A stretch of 64,000 nt of DNA. Source: an uncultured Clostridium sp. Lineage in GTDB: Bacteria; Bacillota; Clostridia; TANB77; CAG-508. A program made the position numbers and the translations under genes. The DNA is taken from assembly GCA_930986425.1 (NCBI GenBank), contig CAKNJR010000003.1, forward strand, positions 62,001-126,000, given 5' to 3'. The notes beneath the pieces were generated by a model. That model saw nothing but the letters and a program-made list of their open reading frames with translations. It ran no database searches and was not told where the DNA came from. Positions 45,680 to 55,184 of this stretch are shown here, piece after piece (positions within the stretch are counted from its first letter, which is position 1; each line of letters starts with the position of its first letter).

Positions 45680-46483
45680 GTGGCGAAACATTTTAAAAGT
45701 AATAATAAAAAAATAGCGTACATTATTTTTACAATATTAATAATTTTATCAGTATCATATATAATTTATTTAATTACATTAAAAATAGAAGCTAGGAAAG
45801 AAAGTAATTTATTAAATTCAGTAGAAATAGAGAATGTTCATAATGAAATTACTGTGGATATTACGAATCAAGTAGATAATGAAAAATCCGAGCTAGAAGT
45901 AACAGAAAGAATGCTAAAAGTAAGAGAATTGCAAAAAGAAAATGCCAATATAGTTGGATGGATAGAAATAGAAGGAACACGAATAAATTATCCAGTACTC
46001 CAAGGAGAGGACAATGAATATTACTTAGACCATAATTATAAAGGCGAAAAAACAGCTAATGGTTCAATATTTTTAAACAAAGATTATGATTGGAGCGTGC
46101 CTTGTACAAACCTGCTTATATATGGACATAATATGAAAAATGGCGAAATGTTCACAGATTTAATAAAATACCAAAGTGAAGATTATTATATAAACCATCC
46201 CAAAATCCGCTTTACAACTGCAAATGAAGATGCAGAATATGAAATATTTTCAGTATTTAAGTCAAGAGTATATTATAAATCAGAAACGAATGTATTTAGG
46301 TATTATAACTTTATAAATGCAGAAAATGAAGAAGAATATAATGAATTTGTAAAAAATGCAAAAGCATCATCTATTTATGATACTGGAATTACAGCAAATT
46401 ATGGAGATGATTTAATAACATTAATTACTTGTTCTTATCACGTAGATGATGGAAGGTTTGTAGTTATAGGAAGAAAGAGCTAG
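45680..46483 (+). CDS. srtB: Class B sortase
   Basis: 267 residues, GTG start after GAGAGG. N-terminal membrane anchor (about 11-33), coiled stalk, and a sortase B catalytic domain: NIVGWIEIEGTRINYPVLQG, NLLIYGHNM (His), TLITCSY (Cys) and DGRFVVIGRK (Arg). It joins cell-wall sorting signals to peptidoglycan; its neighbour with TPKTG is the likely substrate. Confidence 0.93.
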   Translation: MAKHFKSNNKKIAYIIFTILIILSVSYIIYLITLKIEARKESNLLNSVEIENVHNEITVDITNQVDNEKSELEVTERMLKVRELQKENANIVGWIEIEGTRINYPVLQGEDNEYYLDHNYKGEKTANGSIFLNKDYDWSVPCTNLLIYGHNMKNGEMFTDLIKYQSEDYYINHPKIRFTTANEDAEYEIFSVFKSRVYYKSETNVFRYYNFINAENEEEYNEFVKNAKASSIYDTGITANYGDDLITLITCSYHVDDGRFVVIGRKS

Positions 46484-46558
46484 ATTGAAAATTCACATAA
46501 AAATACTTGAAAAAACATATAAAATATAGTATTATAAAAATCAGAGAGGTGAACGAAA

Positions 46559-46732
46559 GTGAAACAAAAATTTTTAAAAGATTTAGGTATAGATTTAGAT
46601 GAATCAACAGATGAGTTATTACAACAATTTGACTTAAATGGATTTATGGATGAAATATCAGATAATAGATTAAAAGAAGAAAGTCAAAAAGTAGAAGAAC
46701 TAAAAGATGAGATAAGCAAAAAAGAAAAATAA
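46559..46732 (+). CDS. Small acidic coiled-coil protein (57 aa)
   Basis: GTG start after AGAGAGGTG. 57 residues, no cysteines, helical, ending EESQKVEELKDEISKKEK. Not recognised. It precedes the antitoxin gene by 32 bp and probably shares its promoter. It may be a small regulator. Confidence 0.55.
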   Translation: MKQKFLKDLGIDLDESTDELLQQFDLNGFMDEISDNRLKEESQKVEELKDEISKKEK

Positions 46733-46764
46733 ACTTTTAATACTAAAAGAAAGGGTGTGAAAAA

Positions 46765-47001
46765 ATGCAAAGGGAGATTACATTAAAAGATTTTGAAAAA
46801 ACAGTAAATTCAGTTGATGATATTGAACCTTTAATATTAAAAAGAGAAAATAAAAAAGATTTATTAGTAATAAGTTTAGAACAATATCAAAAAGAAATGT
46901 TTTTAAATACATTAGAAAAAAGCAAAGAAGATTATAATGAAAGTAAAGTTTATAGTGCTAGAACTATTTTTAAAGGATTAAGGGAAAAATATGGATATTA
47001 A
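46765..47001 (+). CDS. Phd/YefM-type antitoxin
   Basis: 78 residues with an antitoxin pattern: a short N-terminal DNA-binding part (ITLKDFEKTVNSVDDIEPLILKREN), KKDLLVISLEQYQKE and a toxin-wrapping tail. Its stop overlaps the start region of a ParE/RelE-like toxin, the usual order. Confidence 0.75.
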   Translation: MQREITLKDFEKTVNSVDDIEPLILKRENKKDLLVISLEQYQKEMFLNTLEKSKEDYNESKVYSARTIFKGLREKYGY

Positions 47002-47312
47002 TTTATGAAATTGTATTTACTGAAGTAGCAAAGGAAGAGATTGAAGGAATATATAAATATATATCAGAAAATTTATATGAAATTGATGCTGCTAACAGAT
47101 TAATGCAAAAAATTGAAAATAGCATTTTAAACTTAGAGTTATACCGTTATTCTTGTGTAGAAGTACATATAAAACCTAATAATGAAATGTATAGAAGATT
47201 GTTAATTGATAATTTTATAGCATTATATGGCGTTGATGAGAAATATAAACAAGTTGTAATTTACAGAGTAATATACGGCAAAACAGACTACTTAAATTTA
47301 ATTGAAGAATAG
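46991..47312 (+). pseudogene. ParE/RelE-family toxin, N-terminally frameshifted
   Basis: The open frame IYEIVFTEVAKEEIEGIYKYI...RRLLIDNFIALYGVDEK...VVIYRVIYGK is a ParE/RelE toxin of about 105 residues. No ATG, GTG or TTG exists in that frame upstream. The expected ATG (46991, overlapping the antitoxin end) is in another frame and meets TGA at 47006; removing one T from the TTT at 47002-47004 would join ATG-GAT-ATT-AAT to TAT-GAA. Either the toxin is inactivated, starts at a non-standard codon, or the sequence has one extra T. Confidence 0.65.
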
Positions 47313-47325
47313 AGAGCAGTTAAAA

Positions 47326-48678
47326 ATGGAAAATGTTAAGAAAAATGACGAATTAATTGTAGATATAATAGATTATGGAGCAAATGGAGAAGGTATAGCA
47401 AAAATAAATGGCTATACCATTTTTGTATTGGGAGCATTAAAAGGAGAAAAATGTAAAATACATATTTTAAAAGTTTTAAAAACTCATGCATTTGCTAAGG
47501 TTATTCAAATAATAGAAAAGTCAGACAAAAGAGTAGAACCAGATTGTAGCACATTTAACAAATGCGGAGGATGCGATTTAAGACATATTGCATATAGTGA
47601 GACTTTAAAAATTAAACAAGAAAAAGTACAAAATCTAGTAAATAAAATGCTAAAAAATAAAGTAAAAGTAAATGAAACGGTAGGAATGGAAAATCCAACT
47701 TTTTATAGAAATAAAGCAATTTATCCAGTAACTCAAGATAAAAAAGTAGGAATTTTTGCAAAAAGGTCACACAATATTATTCCTATAAATGAATGCAAAA
47801 TACAAACGAAAATATCTCAAGAAATTTCAAAATATATATTAGATAATTGGAAAGATAGTATATATGATGAAGAAACAGGTAAAGGATTACTTAGAAATAT
47901 AATGGTCAGAGAAGGTTTCAAAACAGATGAGATAATGCTTGTATTAGTACAAAATGGCGAAAAGAATGTTTTTGAAACAAATAGTAAGCTAAAAATAGAA
48001 AATGTTATCAAAGAATTTCCTAAAATAGAAACAATCGTAATAAATGTAAATACAGAAAAAACAAATGTAGTACTTTCAAGAAAAAATATTATTGTATATG
48101 GAGATGGAACAATAACAGATAGATTGGGAGAATATGAATTCAAAATATCTCCAAATTCATTTTATCAAGTAAATCCAGTTCAAACAGAAAAGTTATATAA
48201 TTTAGCAATAGAAGGCGCTAAGCTAAAAAAAGATGACATATTATGCGATTTATATTGTGGAATTGGAACAATAGGAATATTTGCTTCTAAATATGTGGAA
48301 AAAGTTTATGGTGTTGAGATTGTAGAAGAAGCCATAAAAGATGCAAAGCAAAATGCAAAAATTAATAATGTAGATAATATAGAATTTATACAAGGAGATG
48401 TGGAGGTTGCATTTAACAAAATGCTAGACAATGGCGTAAAACCAAGTGTGGTCATAGTAGACCCACCAAGAAAAGGGTTAGATAGCAAAACAGTTCAAAA
48501 TTTATGCAATTTGAAATTAGATAGACTTGTTTATGTAAGCTGTAACCCAGCAACTTTAATGAGAGATTTGCAAGTATTAGAAGATGTTTACAAAATAGAT
48601 AGCATTACTCCAGTGGATAACTTCTGTTATAGTTCACATATAGAAAGTGTGGCAGTGCTAGAAATAAAGGAGAAATAA
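47326..48678 (+). CDS. RlmD/RumA-type 23S rRNA (uracil-5-)-methyltransferase
   Basis: About 450 residues. TRAM domain at the N-terminus (VDIIDYGANGEGIAKINGYTIFV), a 4Fe-4S cluster motif (CSTFNKCGGCDLRHI), SAM-binding DLYCGIGTIGIFAS, VDPPRKG and the catalytic VSCNPATLMRDL. It methylates uridine C5 in 23S rRNA (U1939 or U747 by family). ATG 47326 is preferred to the TTG at 47302 for its AGAGAG spacing. Confidence 0.92.
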   Translation: MENVKKNDELIVDIIDYGANGEGIAKINGYTIFVLGALKGEKCKIHILKVLKTHAFAKVIQIIEKSDKRVEPDCSTFNKCGGCDLRHIAYSETLKIKQEKVQNLVNKMLKNKVKVNETVGMENPTFYRNKAIYPVTQDKKVGIFAKRSHNIIPINECKIQTKISQEISKYILDNWKDSIYDEETGKGLLRNIMVREGFKTDEIMLVLVQNGEKNVFETNSKLKIENVIKEFPKIETIVINVNTEKTNVVLSRKNIIVYGDGTITDRLGEYEFKISPNSFYQVNPVQTEKLYNLAIEGAKLKKDDILCDLYCGIGTIGIFASKYVEKVYGVEIVEEAIKDAKQNAKINNVDNIEFIQGDVEVAFNKMLDNGVKPSVVIVDPPRKGLDSKTVQNLCNLKLDRLVYVSCNPATLMRDLQVLEDVYKIDSITPVDNFCYSSHIESVAVLEIKEK

Positions 48679-48680
48679 AT

Positions 48681-50084
48681 ATGTATGAGATTTTAGGAAT
48701 CAAGAATGTAACTGAGAACATATTAAATTTCAATTATGATAAATATTATAGGAAAATGGGTTTAATGTTGAAGAACACTAAGACAGAAAGTGAAAGAAGG
48801 CAAATAAAACAAAGTTCAAATGAAGAATTAAATTCATTATTAAAAGATGTAGATATAGATATAGAGGCTTTGAAAAATAATTTTATAAAAATTATATTAG
48901 ATGAAAAATCTGCTAAATACCTATGGATTTTATATAGCAAGCACCAAAATGGTGAAAATTATATTGACATGTTAAGTAGCATCTTAAAACAAGAAAACAA
49001 AGTTATTAGAGGTGGAACAAATACATATAAGATGAACGGTTGGATGGCACATACTTTATATGTCTATCAAATTGTGAATGATAATATTGCAAATAATATA
49101 GAAATAATAAATTTTAATGGAAATAAAGAAAATATAAAACAAGTACAGGAGCTTCACGAAATATATAATAAATTAAGTAAAGAATCTAAGTTTTTATTAA
49201 AAATATTTGCATTAATTCACGACATTGGAGTTATTGATGGTGTAACATTTCATGATAAAACAGGTGGCAAATATGTAGAAAAGGTTTTAAATGAAATTGG
49301 AATAAATCAAGAGGCAATAAAACAAGCAAATATCACATTTGAATTAAAAGATTTTATAAAAATATTACAAGAAATGATAAAATATCACACCTTAATAACG
49401 TCTCTTTCATCAGAGGGGAGTGATTTATATGTAGAAAATGAATATAAAAAATTGCTAAAAGAATTACCTAAAAATAGTTATATAGAAAAAGAAATACCAT
49501 CAATACTATTAATATTAGCATATGGTGATATAATTGCAGTAGATGAAAGTTTAATGGACTCAGAAAAATATAGAAGGATAAAAAATTGTAATAAATTTTT
49601 TATGCAAATAAATGAAGGAAAAATGCAAAGAAATAAAGAAGAAGTGGTTATTGAAAGAATATGTGATATTATAGGAGAAAATAAAGTTCAAAATTTAAAA
49701 TCGAAATTTGATATTATCTTACAAAAATATAATATAGAAAAAGAGCAATTTGTCGAAGATATGTATAATATAAAAATTATGAGATATGCAGGACCATTAA
49801 TGAAAACATTAAAAGATACTGAAATGACAATAAAAATATTTTATGAATTATTTGAATTAATCAAAGACATTGAAGGAAAAGATGAATTAAAAAACTATAC
49901 AATTATTTTTGCACCAGATAAACATGAAAACGATTTCGTGGAACAATTTAAAAATGGAAATTTCTTTGAATGTATCAAACAAATGAAAAATACTAAAGCA
50001 AAGGAATTTATATATAAAAATATTAATATAAAATTAGGCACTGATTCAGAAGGAAAGTATTTACATATACGAGTAGTTGCATAA
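48681..50084 (+). CDS. HD-domain protein
   Basis: 467 residues, starts 2 bp after the methyltransferase stop, so translationally linked. The middle has an HD phosphohydrolase pattern: GWMAHTLYVYQIV, ALIHDIGVIDGV, KYHTLI and AYGDIIAVDE. The flanking parts are unrecognised. It may cleave a nucleotide or other phosphate ester; no specific substrate is suggested. Confidence 0.75.
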   Translation: MYEILGIKNVTENILNFNYDKYYRKMGLMLKNTKTESERRQIKQSSNEELNSLLKDVDIDIEALKNNFIKIILDEKSAKYLWILYSKHQNGENYIDMLSSILKQENKVIRGGTNTYKMNGWMAHTLYVYQIVNDNIANNIEIINFNGNKENIKQVQELHEIYNKLSKESKFLLKIFALIHDIGVIDGVTFHDKTGGKYVEKVLNEIGINQEAIKQANITFELKDFIKILQEMIKYHTLITSLSSEGSDLYVENEYKKLLKELPKNSYIEKEIPSILLILAYGDIIAVDESLMDSEKYRRIKNCNKFFMQINEGKMQRNKEEVVIERICDIIGENKVQNLKSKFDIILQKYNIEKEQFVEDMYNIKIMRYAGPLMKTLKDTEMTIKIFYELFELIKDIEGKDELKNYTIIFAPDKHENDFVEQFKNGNFFECIKQMKNTKAKEFIYKNINIKLGTDSEGKYLHIRVVA

Positions 50085-50114
50085 TAAAAAATTTTTAATC
50101 AAGGAGAAAATGTA

Positions 50115-50657
50115 ATGGGAAAAGTCATAAAAATAAGAGAAGTTGGAGACCCAATCCTTTCACAAATCTGTGAAAAAGTAAATCTCAAAAATATTAATCA
50201 AGAAATTCTAGATACAATAGATGATTTAAAAGAAACTTTAAGCTTTGGTACAGGACTAGGAATTTCAGCTCCTCAAATTGGTATAAATAAAAGAATAATT
50301 GTAGTAGGTGCTAAAAAAGAAAATATTAATTATAATGATGCGGAAGAAATTCCAATAACGGCTATGATAAACCTAAGTTGGAAAAAGCTATCAGATGATA
50401 CAGATGTACAATTTGAAGGATGCATGAGTGTACCAAGTATTAGAGGAAAAGTAGAAAGATATAAAAATATAGAACTCACTTACTATAATGAAAATAGAGA
50501 AAAAATAGTAAAGAAAATAAGTGGATTTTTTGCAAGATTAGTACAACATGAATGTGACCATTTAGATGGGATAGTGTTTTTAGAGAAAGTAAAGGGGTCT
50601 AAAGATTTTGCCACAAAAGAAAATATTGAAAAATATAATTTGAGGAAAATTAACTGA
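50115..50657 (+). CDS. def: Peptide deformylase
   Basis: 180 residues with the three deformylase motifs: GLGISAPQIG, EGCMSVP (variant of EGCLS) and QHECDHLDG (HExxH). It removes the formyl group from new proteins. Start has AAGGAG. Confidence 0.95.
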   Translation: MGKVIKIREVGDPILSQICEKVNLKNINQEILDTIDDLKETLSFGTGLGISAPQIGINKRIIVVGAKKENINYNDAEEIPITAMINLSWKKLSDDTDVQFEGCMSVPSIRGKVERYKNIELTYYNENREKIVKKISGFFARLVQHECDHLDGIVFLEKVKGSKDFATKENIEKYNLRKIN

Positions 50658-50749
50658 CTTTTATAGAAAGACGGATTAACATAAATCAAATATGCTTAGT
50701 CTTTAATATATAAGTATTGATATAAATAATAAGATTGGAGATAACTATA

Positions 50750-51685
50750 GTGTTAGATAAAATAATTAAAAGTTGCCAATATGTTGTTAACAATTCAAAA
50801 TCAGTTAAAATAAATGAAACAAATCTAGATAAATTTATAGGAAAAATTAAGAAAGTAGAAACTATTGAAAATTGGTTAGCTTTTTCTCCATATAATTTAT
50901 TAGATTTACCAACAGAGACAATAATAAACTTTTTGTTAGTATATGAAGCGATAGATTTTTCATTTTGGGGAAATCCTAAGTGGACAATAAATACGGAGAA
51001 TGGAAAAGAAGATGGAAGCATTGCGTTGTTATATGCAATATTAAAGTACATCAAAGAAAGAAAAACCACTGATTTTTCTAATATAACTAAAGAAGAATTT
51101 AAAGAGATATTAAAAGGAAATATAAAGATTCCATTATTTGAAGAAAGATATAATATCATAAGAAATGTTAGTAAAATAGTTAATGAAAAAATGAATGGAA
51201 ATTTTTATATATTTATAAAAGGTGTTAATATTGATACAGAATTATTTGAAATTATTGTAAAATATTTTCCTAATTTTAAAGATGAAAGAATATATAACGA
51301 TAAAAAAGTTTATTTTTATAAGTTAGCACAATTATTAACCTCAGATATTTTACATATAAGAGAACAAAAAGAAAAGATAAAAGTGGATTATTCTCATTTA
51401 GTAGGGTGTAGCGATTATAAAATTCCCCAAGTAATGCGAGGCTTAGGAATATTAGAATACAGTAATAAACTATCTAATATTATAGATAACAAAAAAGAAA
51501 TAGAAGTAAATTCAGAATATGAAGTAGAAATAAGAGCTAATATGCTTGTAGCAATTAATTTAATAAAAGAAAAATTAGAAAATAAAGTATGTGCGATTAA
51601 TGTTAATGATTATATTTGGAGTCAAGGAAGAAATAAAACTATAGAGTTAAAGCCGTATCATCTGACTAGAAATACCAATTATTAA
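50750..51685 (+). CDS. Queuosine 5'-phosphate N-glycosylase/hydrolase (Qng1/DUF2419 family)
   Basis: About 311 residues, GTG 50750 after TTGGAGA. DUF2419 motifs: FSFWGNPKW followed by GSIALLYAI, IPLFEERYNIIR, FPNFKDERIYNDKKVYFYKLAQLLTSDI, SDYKIPQVMRGLGILEYS and EVEIRANMLVAI, ending DYIWSQG. The family releases queuine from queuosine 5'-phosphate for salvage. No queuosine synthesis gene is visible in the window. Confidence 0.85.
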   Translation: MLDKIIKSCQYVVNNSKSVKINETNLDKFIGKIKKVETIENWLAFSPYNLLDLPTETIINFLLVYEAIDFSFWGNPKWTINTENGKEDGSIALLYAILKYIKERKTTDFSNITKEEFKEILKGNIKIPLFEERYNIIRNVSKIVNEKMNGNFYIFIKGVNIDTELFEIIVKYFPNFKDERIYNDKKVYFYKLAQLLTSDILHIREQKEKIKVDYSHLVGCSDYKIPQVMRGLGILEYSNKLSNIIDNKKEIEVNSEYEVEIRANMLVAINLIKEKLENKVCAINVNDYIWSQGRNKTIELKPYHLTRNTNY

Positions 51686-51690
51686 AGAAT

Positions 51691-51789
51691 ATGGCTTTAA
51701 AAATGAAAAAAGTTGAAGAAATTAGACCAATAGAGATAAACGGAAAACTAAGTTTGTGGAAATTTGATTATAATGCTAAGAGAGAGTGA
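51691..51789 (+). CDS. Possible 32-aa peptide coupled to mazG
   Basis: ATG at 51691, 32 residues (MALKMKKVEEIRPIE... ending FDYNAKRE), stop TGA at 51787-51789 overlapping the GTG start of the next gene (GTGA). The overlap suggests real translation and coupling. No strong ribosome site; might also be the remnant of a longer gene. Confidence 0.35.
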   Translation: MALKMKKVEEIRPIEINGKLSLWKFDYNAKRE

Positions 51790-52187
51790 AAGGTATGTCA
51801 GTTGAAAGAAGTAATAAATTGAATAATCAATTAGATTTATGGAATAATTTAAATAAAAATAACACATTGCAAGAAGTACAACAATATATAAAAGAAGTAA
51901 TAGAATTAAGAGGTTTTTCACATCAAGAAGTAGAAAAAACGATGTTATTACTTTTAGAAGAAGTTGGAGAACTAGCAAAATCAATAAGAAAAAGTTCAAC
52001 AAATATGGGCATTGATAAAAATAAGCTTAATCACTATGATACCGTTGAAAGTGAAGTAGCAGATGTTTTTATAGTATTATGTAATGTATGTAATAAATTA
52101 GATATAGACTTATATAAAGCATTAAAAGATAAAGAACAGGAAAATATTAGGAGAACTTGGAAGAAAGAAAATAAAAAAGAAGGTTAA
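51786..52187 (+). CDS. MazG-like nucleotide pyrophosphohydrolase
   Basis: 133 residues with GTG start. MazG motif: LLLEEVGELAKSIRK (ExxE) and ESEVADVFIVLCN (ExxD), binding Mg2+. A single-domain form that hydrolyses NTPs or dNTPs to monophosphates. A second possible start is ATG 51795. Confidence 0.85.
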   Translation: MKGMSVERSNKLNNQLDLWNNLNKNNTLQEVQQYIKEVIELRGFSHQEVEKTMLLLLEEVGELAKSIRKSSTNMGIDKNKLNHYDTVESEVADVFIVLCNVCNKLDIDLYKALKDKEQENIRRTWKKENKKEG

Positions 52188-52214
52188 ATAAGATAGAAAA
52201 AGATTTGACTATAA

Positions 52215-52391
52215 AAGAAAATCCTTATATACAACCTGAGTGGCTGTTTCGACAAAGTGCTGGAGGCTGTAGACGAGACTGTCTATGAAGGGTACACACA
52301 AGAGATGTCGGCGTTACTCTACAGTATCGCTTACAACGAAGCGGAATTGATGTATATTCTCAGCCGCTTTGAGAAAGAACTTAGCGAGTAA
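52215..52391 (+). pseudogene. C-terminal remnant of a GC-richer gene
   Basis: 58 codons open from a TAA at 52212-52214 without any usual start codon, reading NLSGCFDKVLEAVDETVYEGY, then TQEMSALLYSIAYNEAELMYI and ending RFEKELSE. Base composition is clearly GC-richer than the surroundings. It is followed by a GC-rich terminator, so it is a truncated transferred gene. The rest of 52188-52729 shows nothing else coding. Confidence 0.5.
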
Positions 52392-52415
52392 AAAATGAAA
52401 GAGAGTTAAATTCTA

Positions 52416-52460
52416 CCCGGAGGGTTGCATGCCTGTTGGTGTGCAGCCCTCCGGGCTTTA
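52416..52460 (+). terminator. GC-rich terminator after the remnant
   Basis: CCCGGAGGG (52416-52424) pairs with CCCTCCGGG (52447-52455), inner GCA/TGC pairing, then CTTTATA. Confidence 0.75.
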
Positions 52461-52729
52461 TATACATTATCTTGAATATAGGCAAAATCTTCGATACTTT
52501 ACATAAAAAAAGAAAATTATATGTAAACTTGACAAACTTATTTGGCAAATATAAAATTATTCTATAAAATAAAAATTAAGAAAAACTATTATAATTTTAA
52601 AATGAAATATTCGAAAATTCATATAGTAAAAACTTTATAGAATTTTATATTTTCACCATAATTGGGGATGGAAAATAATAGGTGATTATAACAAGAACAT
52701 CTCTAAATGATAAATAAGGGGAATACAAG

Positions 52730-54466
52730 ATGATTTTAAAAAATTTGTTATTAATTTTACCAACAGGATTAATATCATCCATGTTAAAAACATTAAGGAC
52801 AAACTTAAATGAACAAACAGCAAAATACATAGAAGAAAATGGAATGTACCATTTTACCAAAGACTTAGATACAGCTAATAAAATAATAGAAAGTGGAAAA
52901 ATCAATCCTTCGAAAAATGCTATAGTTTCATATGGAGTACCAGCAGCATTTTTATTTGCAGGAATTCCAAGTATTGATAATTATTTTAAAAATCTTTCTG
53001 AAGGAGCATGGAATAATTTATTATTGCATCCAGACCAAATATTGTATGCAGTTAAGATTAATGCAAAGGAAAATGATTTGTCAGGTTATAAAATGAGAGT
53101 GCAAGATGATGCAATAGTTGCAGAAGGTGGATGTATTTTAAAACCAGAACAAGCTGAGGTAAAAGAAATTGTAATAGATTATCTGCCAGATAAAACTGGT
53201 AAGAAAAGGCTTTGCTTAAGAGAAAGAACAAAAGAAGAAATGCAAGAAGTTACTGATTTGGCACTACTTGGAGATGCACCAATAGCTATTCCAGGTGGAA
53301 AATTTCATAATTATATACCAAGTAAAGAATGTTTGGAAGCTATAAAACAAGAAAGAAAAAGGTTAGGATATATTCCCATATTAGACTTAGCATCATCTGT
53401 CACTCACGTTGTTGGAATCGAAAATGAAATGTCAATGGGAGCAATTAGAAAGTTAGGAAATAGATTTGTGACATGGTTTTCAAATATAAAAAATGGAAAA
53501 ATGCGAGCTCTACCACAAGGACAAGAAGAAAAAGGCATTAATAAATTTGAATTAAAAACGCTAGAACCAAAAGAATTTAAAACAAATAGGCTTGTAGAAC
53601 TAGTAAATGGTATCTCAAATGGAACAATTTCAACTACTAGACCGATATCTAGTAAAGTTTATTCTAATACAATTGTAGGATTAAACAGACAAGGAATTTA
53701 TCAAAAAGACTTAGCCCAAACTTTTAGTGAATTATTAGGAAGTAGTTTTTATCAATACGCAAAACAAAAAGAAAAATCAATAGATATGGACAAACTATAT
53801 AAAAGTCAAGGACATGGAATCAATCATAGTAGAAAAGTGGCAATTCTTGCATCTGAAATTTTACAAAGCTCAGGCATGAATTTCGATGAAAAAATGGTAG
53901 ATATACTACTTACTGCATGCTATTATCATGATATAGGAAGAATTGCAGATATAGGACCACATGCAAAAAACAGTGTTAGAAAATTACGAGAAACGAAACT
54001 CTACTTTGAAGACGGGGAAGAATATACTGAAGAAGATAGAAATATGCTTTATGCTATTGTAGATGCACATGAAGGACGAGATTCGGATATCGATAAGATT
54101 ATGAATAAGTATCATATTTCAAAAGAAAATCAAGATAAGGTCAAATTTTATGCAGGGGTATTAAAAGATGCTGATGCACTTGATAGAGCAAGATTAAGTA
54201 ATCAATTTTATATGGACTTAAATCCAAAATACTTAAGAAATAGAGAAGCAAAACAATTGATAAACTTTTCTTTTGACTTAGATAACATTAGCAGGCAAAT
54301 GCCAACTAAAGAATTAATGGAATTAAATCACATAATGGAACCAAAAGAAAATTACTTAGATAGTTTAAAAGTATCAGTAAGCCCTACAATAAGCAAAGAG
54401 ACTTTAGGAAAAATTGAAGAAGGAAGAGATACAATTAGCACGCAAAAAGATATTGGTGAGCCTTAA
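52730..54466 (+). CDS. ADP-ribosyltransferase-like N-terminus fused to HD hydrolase
   Basis: 578 residues. Residues 1-20 are hydrophobic. Residues about 35-190 recall ART/DarT-type proteins: MYHFTKDLDTANKIIESGKI, a later PAAFLFAG and ILYAVKINAKENDLSGYKMR; this is a weak pattern match. Residues about 355-480 are an HD domain: GHGINHSRKVAILASEIL, ACYYHDIGRIADIGPHA, VDAHEGRD and GVLKDADALDRARL. The protein is followed by nicotinate nucleotide adenylyltransferase and NAD synthetase genes, consistent with NAD-related chemistry. The pairing of the two domains is unfamiliar. Confidence 0.7.
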   Translation: MILKNLLLILPTGLISSMLKTLRTNLNEQTAKYIEENGMYHFTKDLDTANKIIESGKINPSKNAIVSYGVPAAFLFAGIPSIDNYFKNLSEGAWNNLLLHPDQILYAVKINAKENDLSGYKMRVQDDAIVAEGGCILKPEQAEVKEIVIDYLPDKTGKKRLCLRERTKEEMQEVTDLALLGDAPIAIPGGKFHNYIPSKECLEAIKQERKRLGYIPILDLASSVTHVVGIENEMSMGAIRKLGNRFVTWFSNIKNGKMRALPQGQEEKGINKFELKTLEPKEFKTNRLVELVNGISNGTISTTRPISSKVYSNTIVGLNRQGIYQKDLAQTFSELLGSSFYQYAKQKEKSIDMDKLYKSQGHGINHSRKVAILASEILQSSGMNFDEKMVDILLTACYYHDIGRIADIGPHAKNSVRKLRETKLYFEDGEEYTEEDRNMLYAIVDAHEGRDSDIDKIMNKYHISKENQDKVKFYAGVLKDADALDRARLSNQFYMDLNPKYLRNREAKQLINFSFDLDNISRQMPTKELMELNHIMEPKENYLDSLKVSVSPTISKETLGKIEEGRDTISTQKDIGEP

Positions 54467-54517
54467 TTGAGTAGGAAACTCGTTTTTTCTATTCAGTTAA
54501 AAAGAAAGGATGACTTT

Positions 54518-55120
54518 ATGGCTGAAAATCAAATTGTAATATTTGGAGGAAGTTTTAATCCTCCTTTAAATTCACATTTTTCAATTGCTCAAGATTTGCT
54601 AAATGAATATAAAGAAATCAATAAAGTTATATTTGTCCCTGTAAATAGCAAATATGAAAAGCCAGGACTTATAAATAATGAAGATAGATATAATATGTTA
54701 AAATTAGTTTGCGATAAAAATAAAAAATTTGATGTATCAAGGGTAGAAATAGATAGTGAGAGACCTTTATATACTATTGAAACACTAAACTATTTTGACA
54801 AAAAATATCCAAACAATGAAATTCTATTCCTAATGGGAAGCGATAATTTAAAAGAATTTCCAACATGGAATGGCGCTGATAAAATCTGCGAAAAATATAA
54901 ATCATATGTTTTTAGAAGAGATGATGACGATATTAAAAATATTATTGAAAAAGATGAATTTTTAAGTAAAAATAAGGACTCATTTGTAGCAGTTTCAAAC
55001 AATATATTAAATAATTTTAGCTCAACTTATGCGAGAAAAATAATAAAAGAAGATAAAAGTATAAGATACTTGGCACCTGACGAAGTGGTAAATTATATAG
55101 AAAAGCATAAACTGTATTAA
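54518..55120 (+). CDS. nadD: Nicotinate-nucleotide adenylyltransferase-like protein
   Basis: 200 residues from ATG 54518 (AAAGGATG site; an upstream start at 54467 is rejected). Nucleotidyltransferase motifs: GGSFNPPLNSHF (GxFxPxHxxH with Asn and Ser variation: PLNSHF), VPVNSKYEKPGL, LMGSDNLKEFPTW and the C-terminal ISSTYARK-like FSSTYARKII. By family it makes deamido-NAD; the adjacent nadE supports this. Confidence 0.85.
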   Translation: MAENQIVIFGGSFNPPLNSHFSIAQDLLNEYKEINKVIFVPVNSKYEKPGLINNEDRYNMLKLVCDKNKKFDVSRVEIDSERPLYTIETLNYFDKKYPNNEILFLMGSDNLKEFPTWNGADKICEKYKSYVFRRDDDDIKNIIEKDEFLSKNKDSFVAVSNNILNNFSSTYARKIIKEDKSIRYLAPDEVVNYIEKHKLY

Positions 55121-55184
55121 AAATAATAAAAGTTCAAATGAAAAGTAGATAAAATGCTAGCGGTACGAGAAAGGAAAAATCAGT

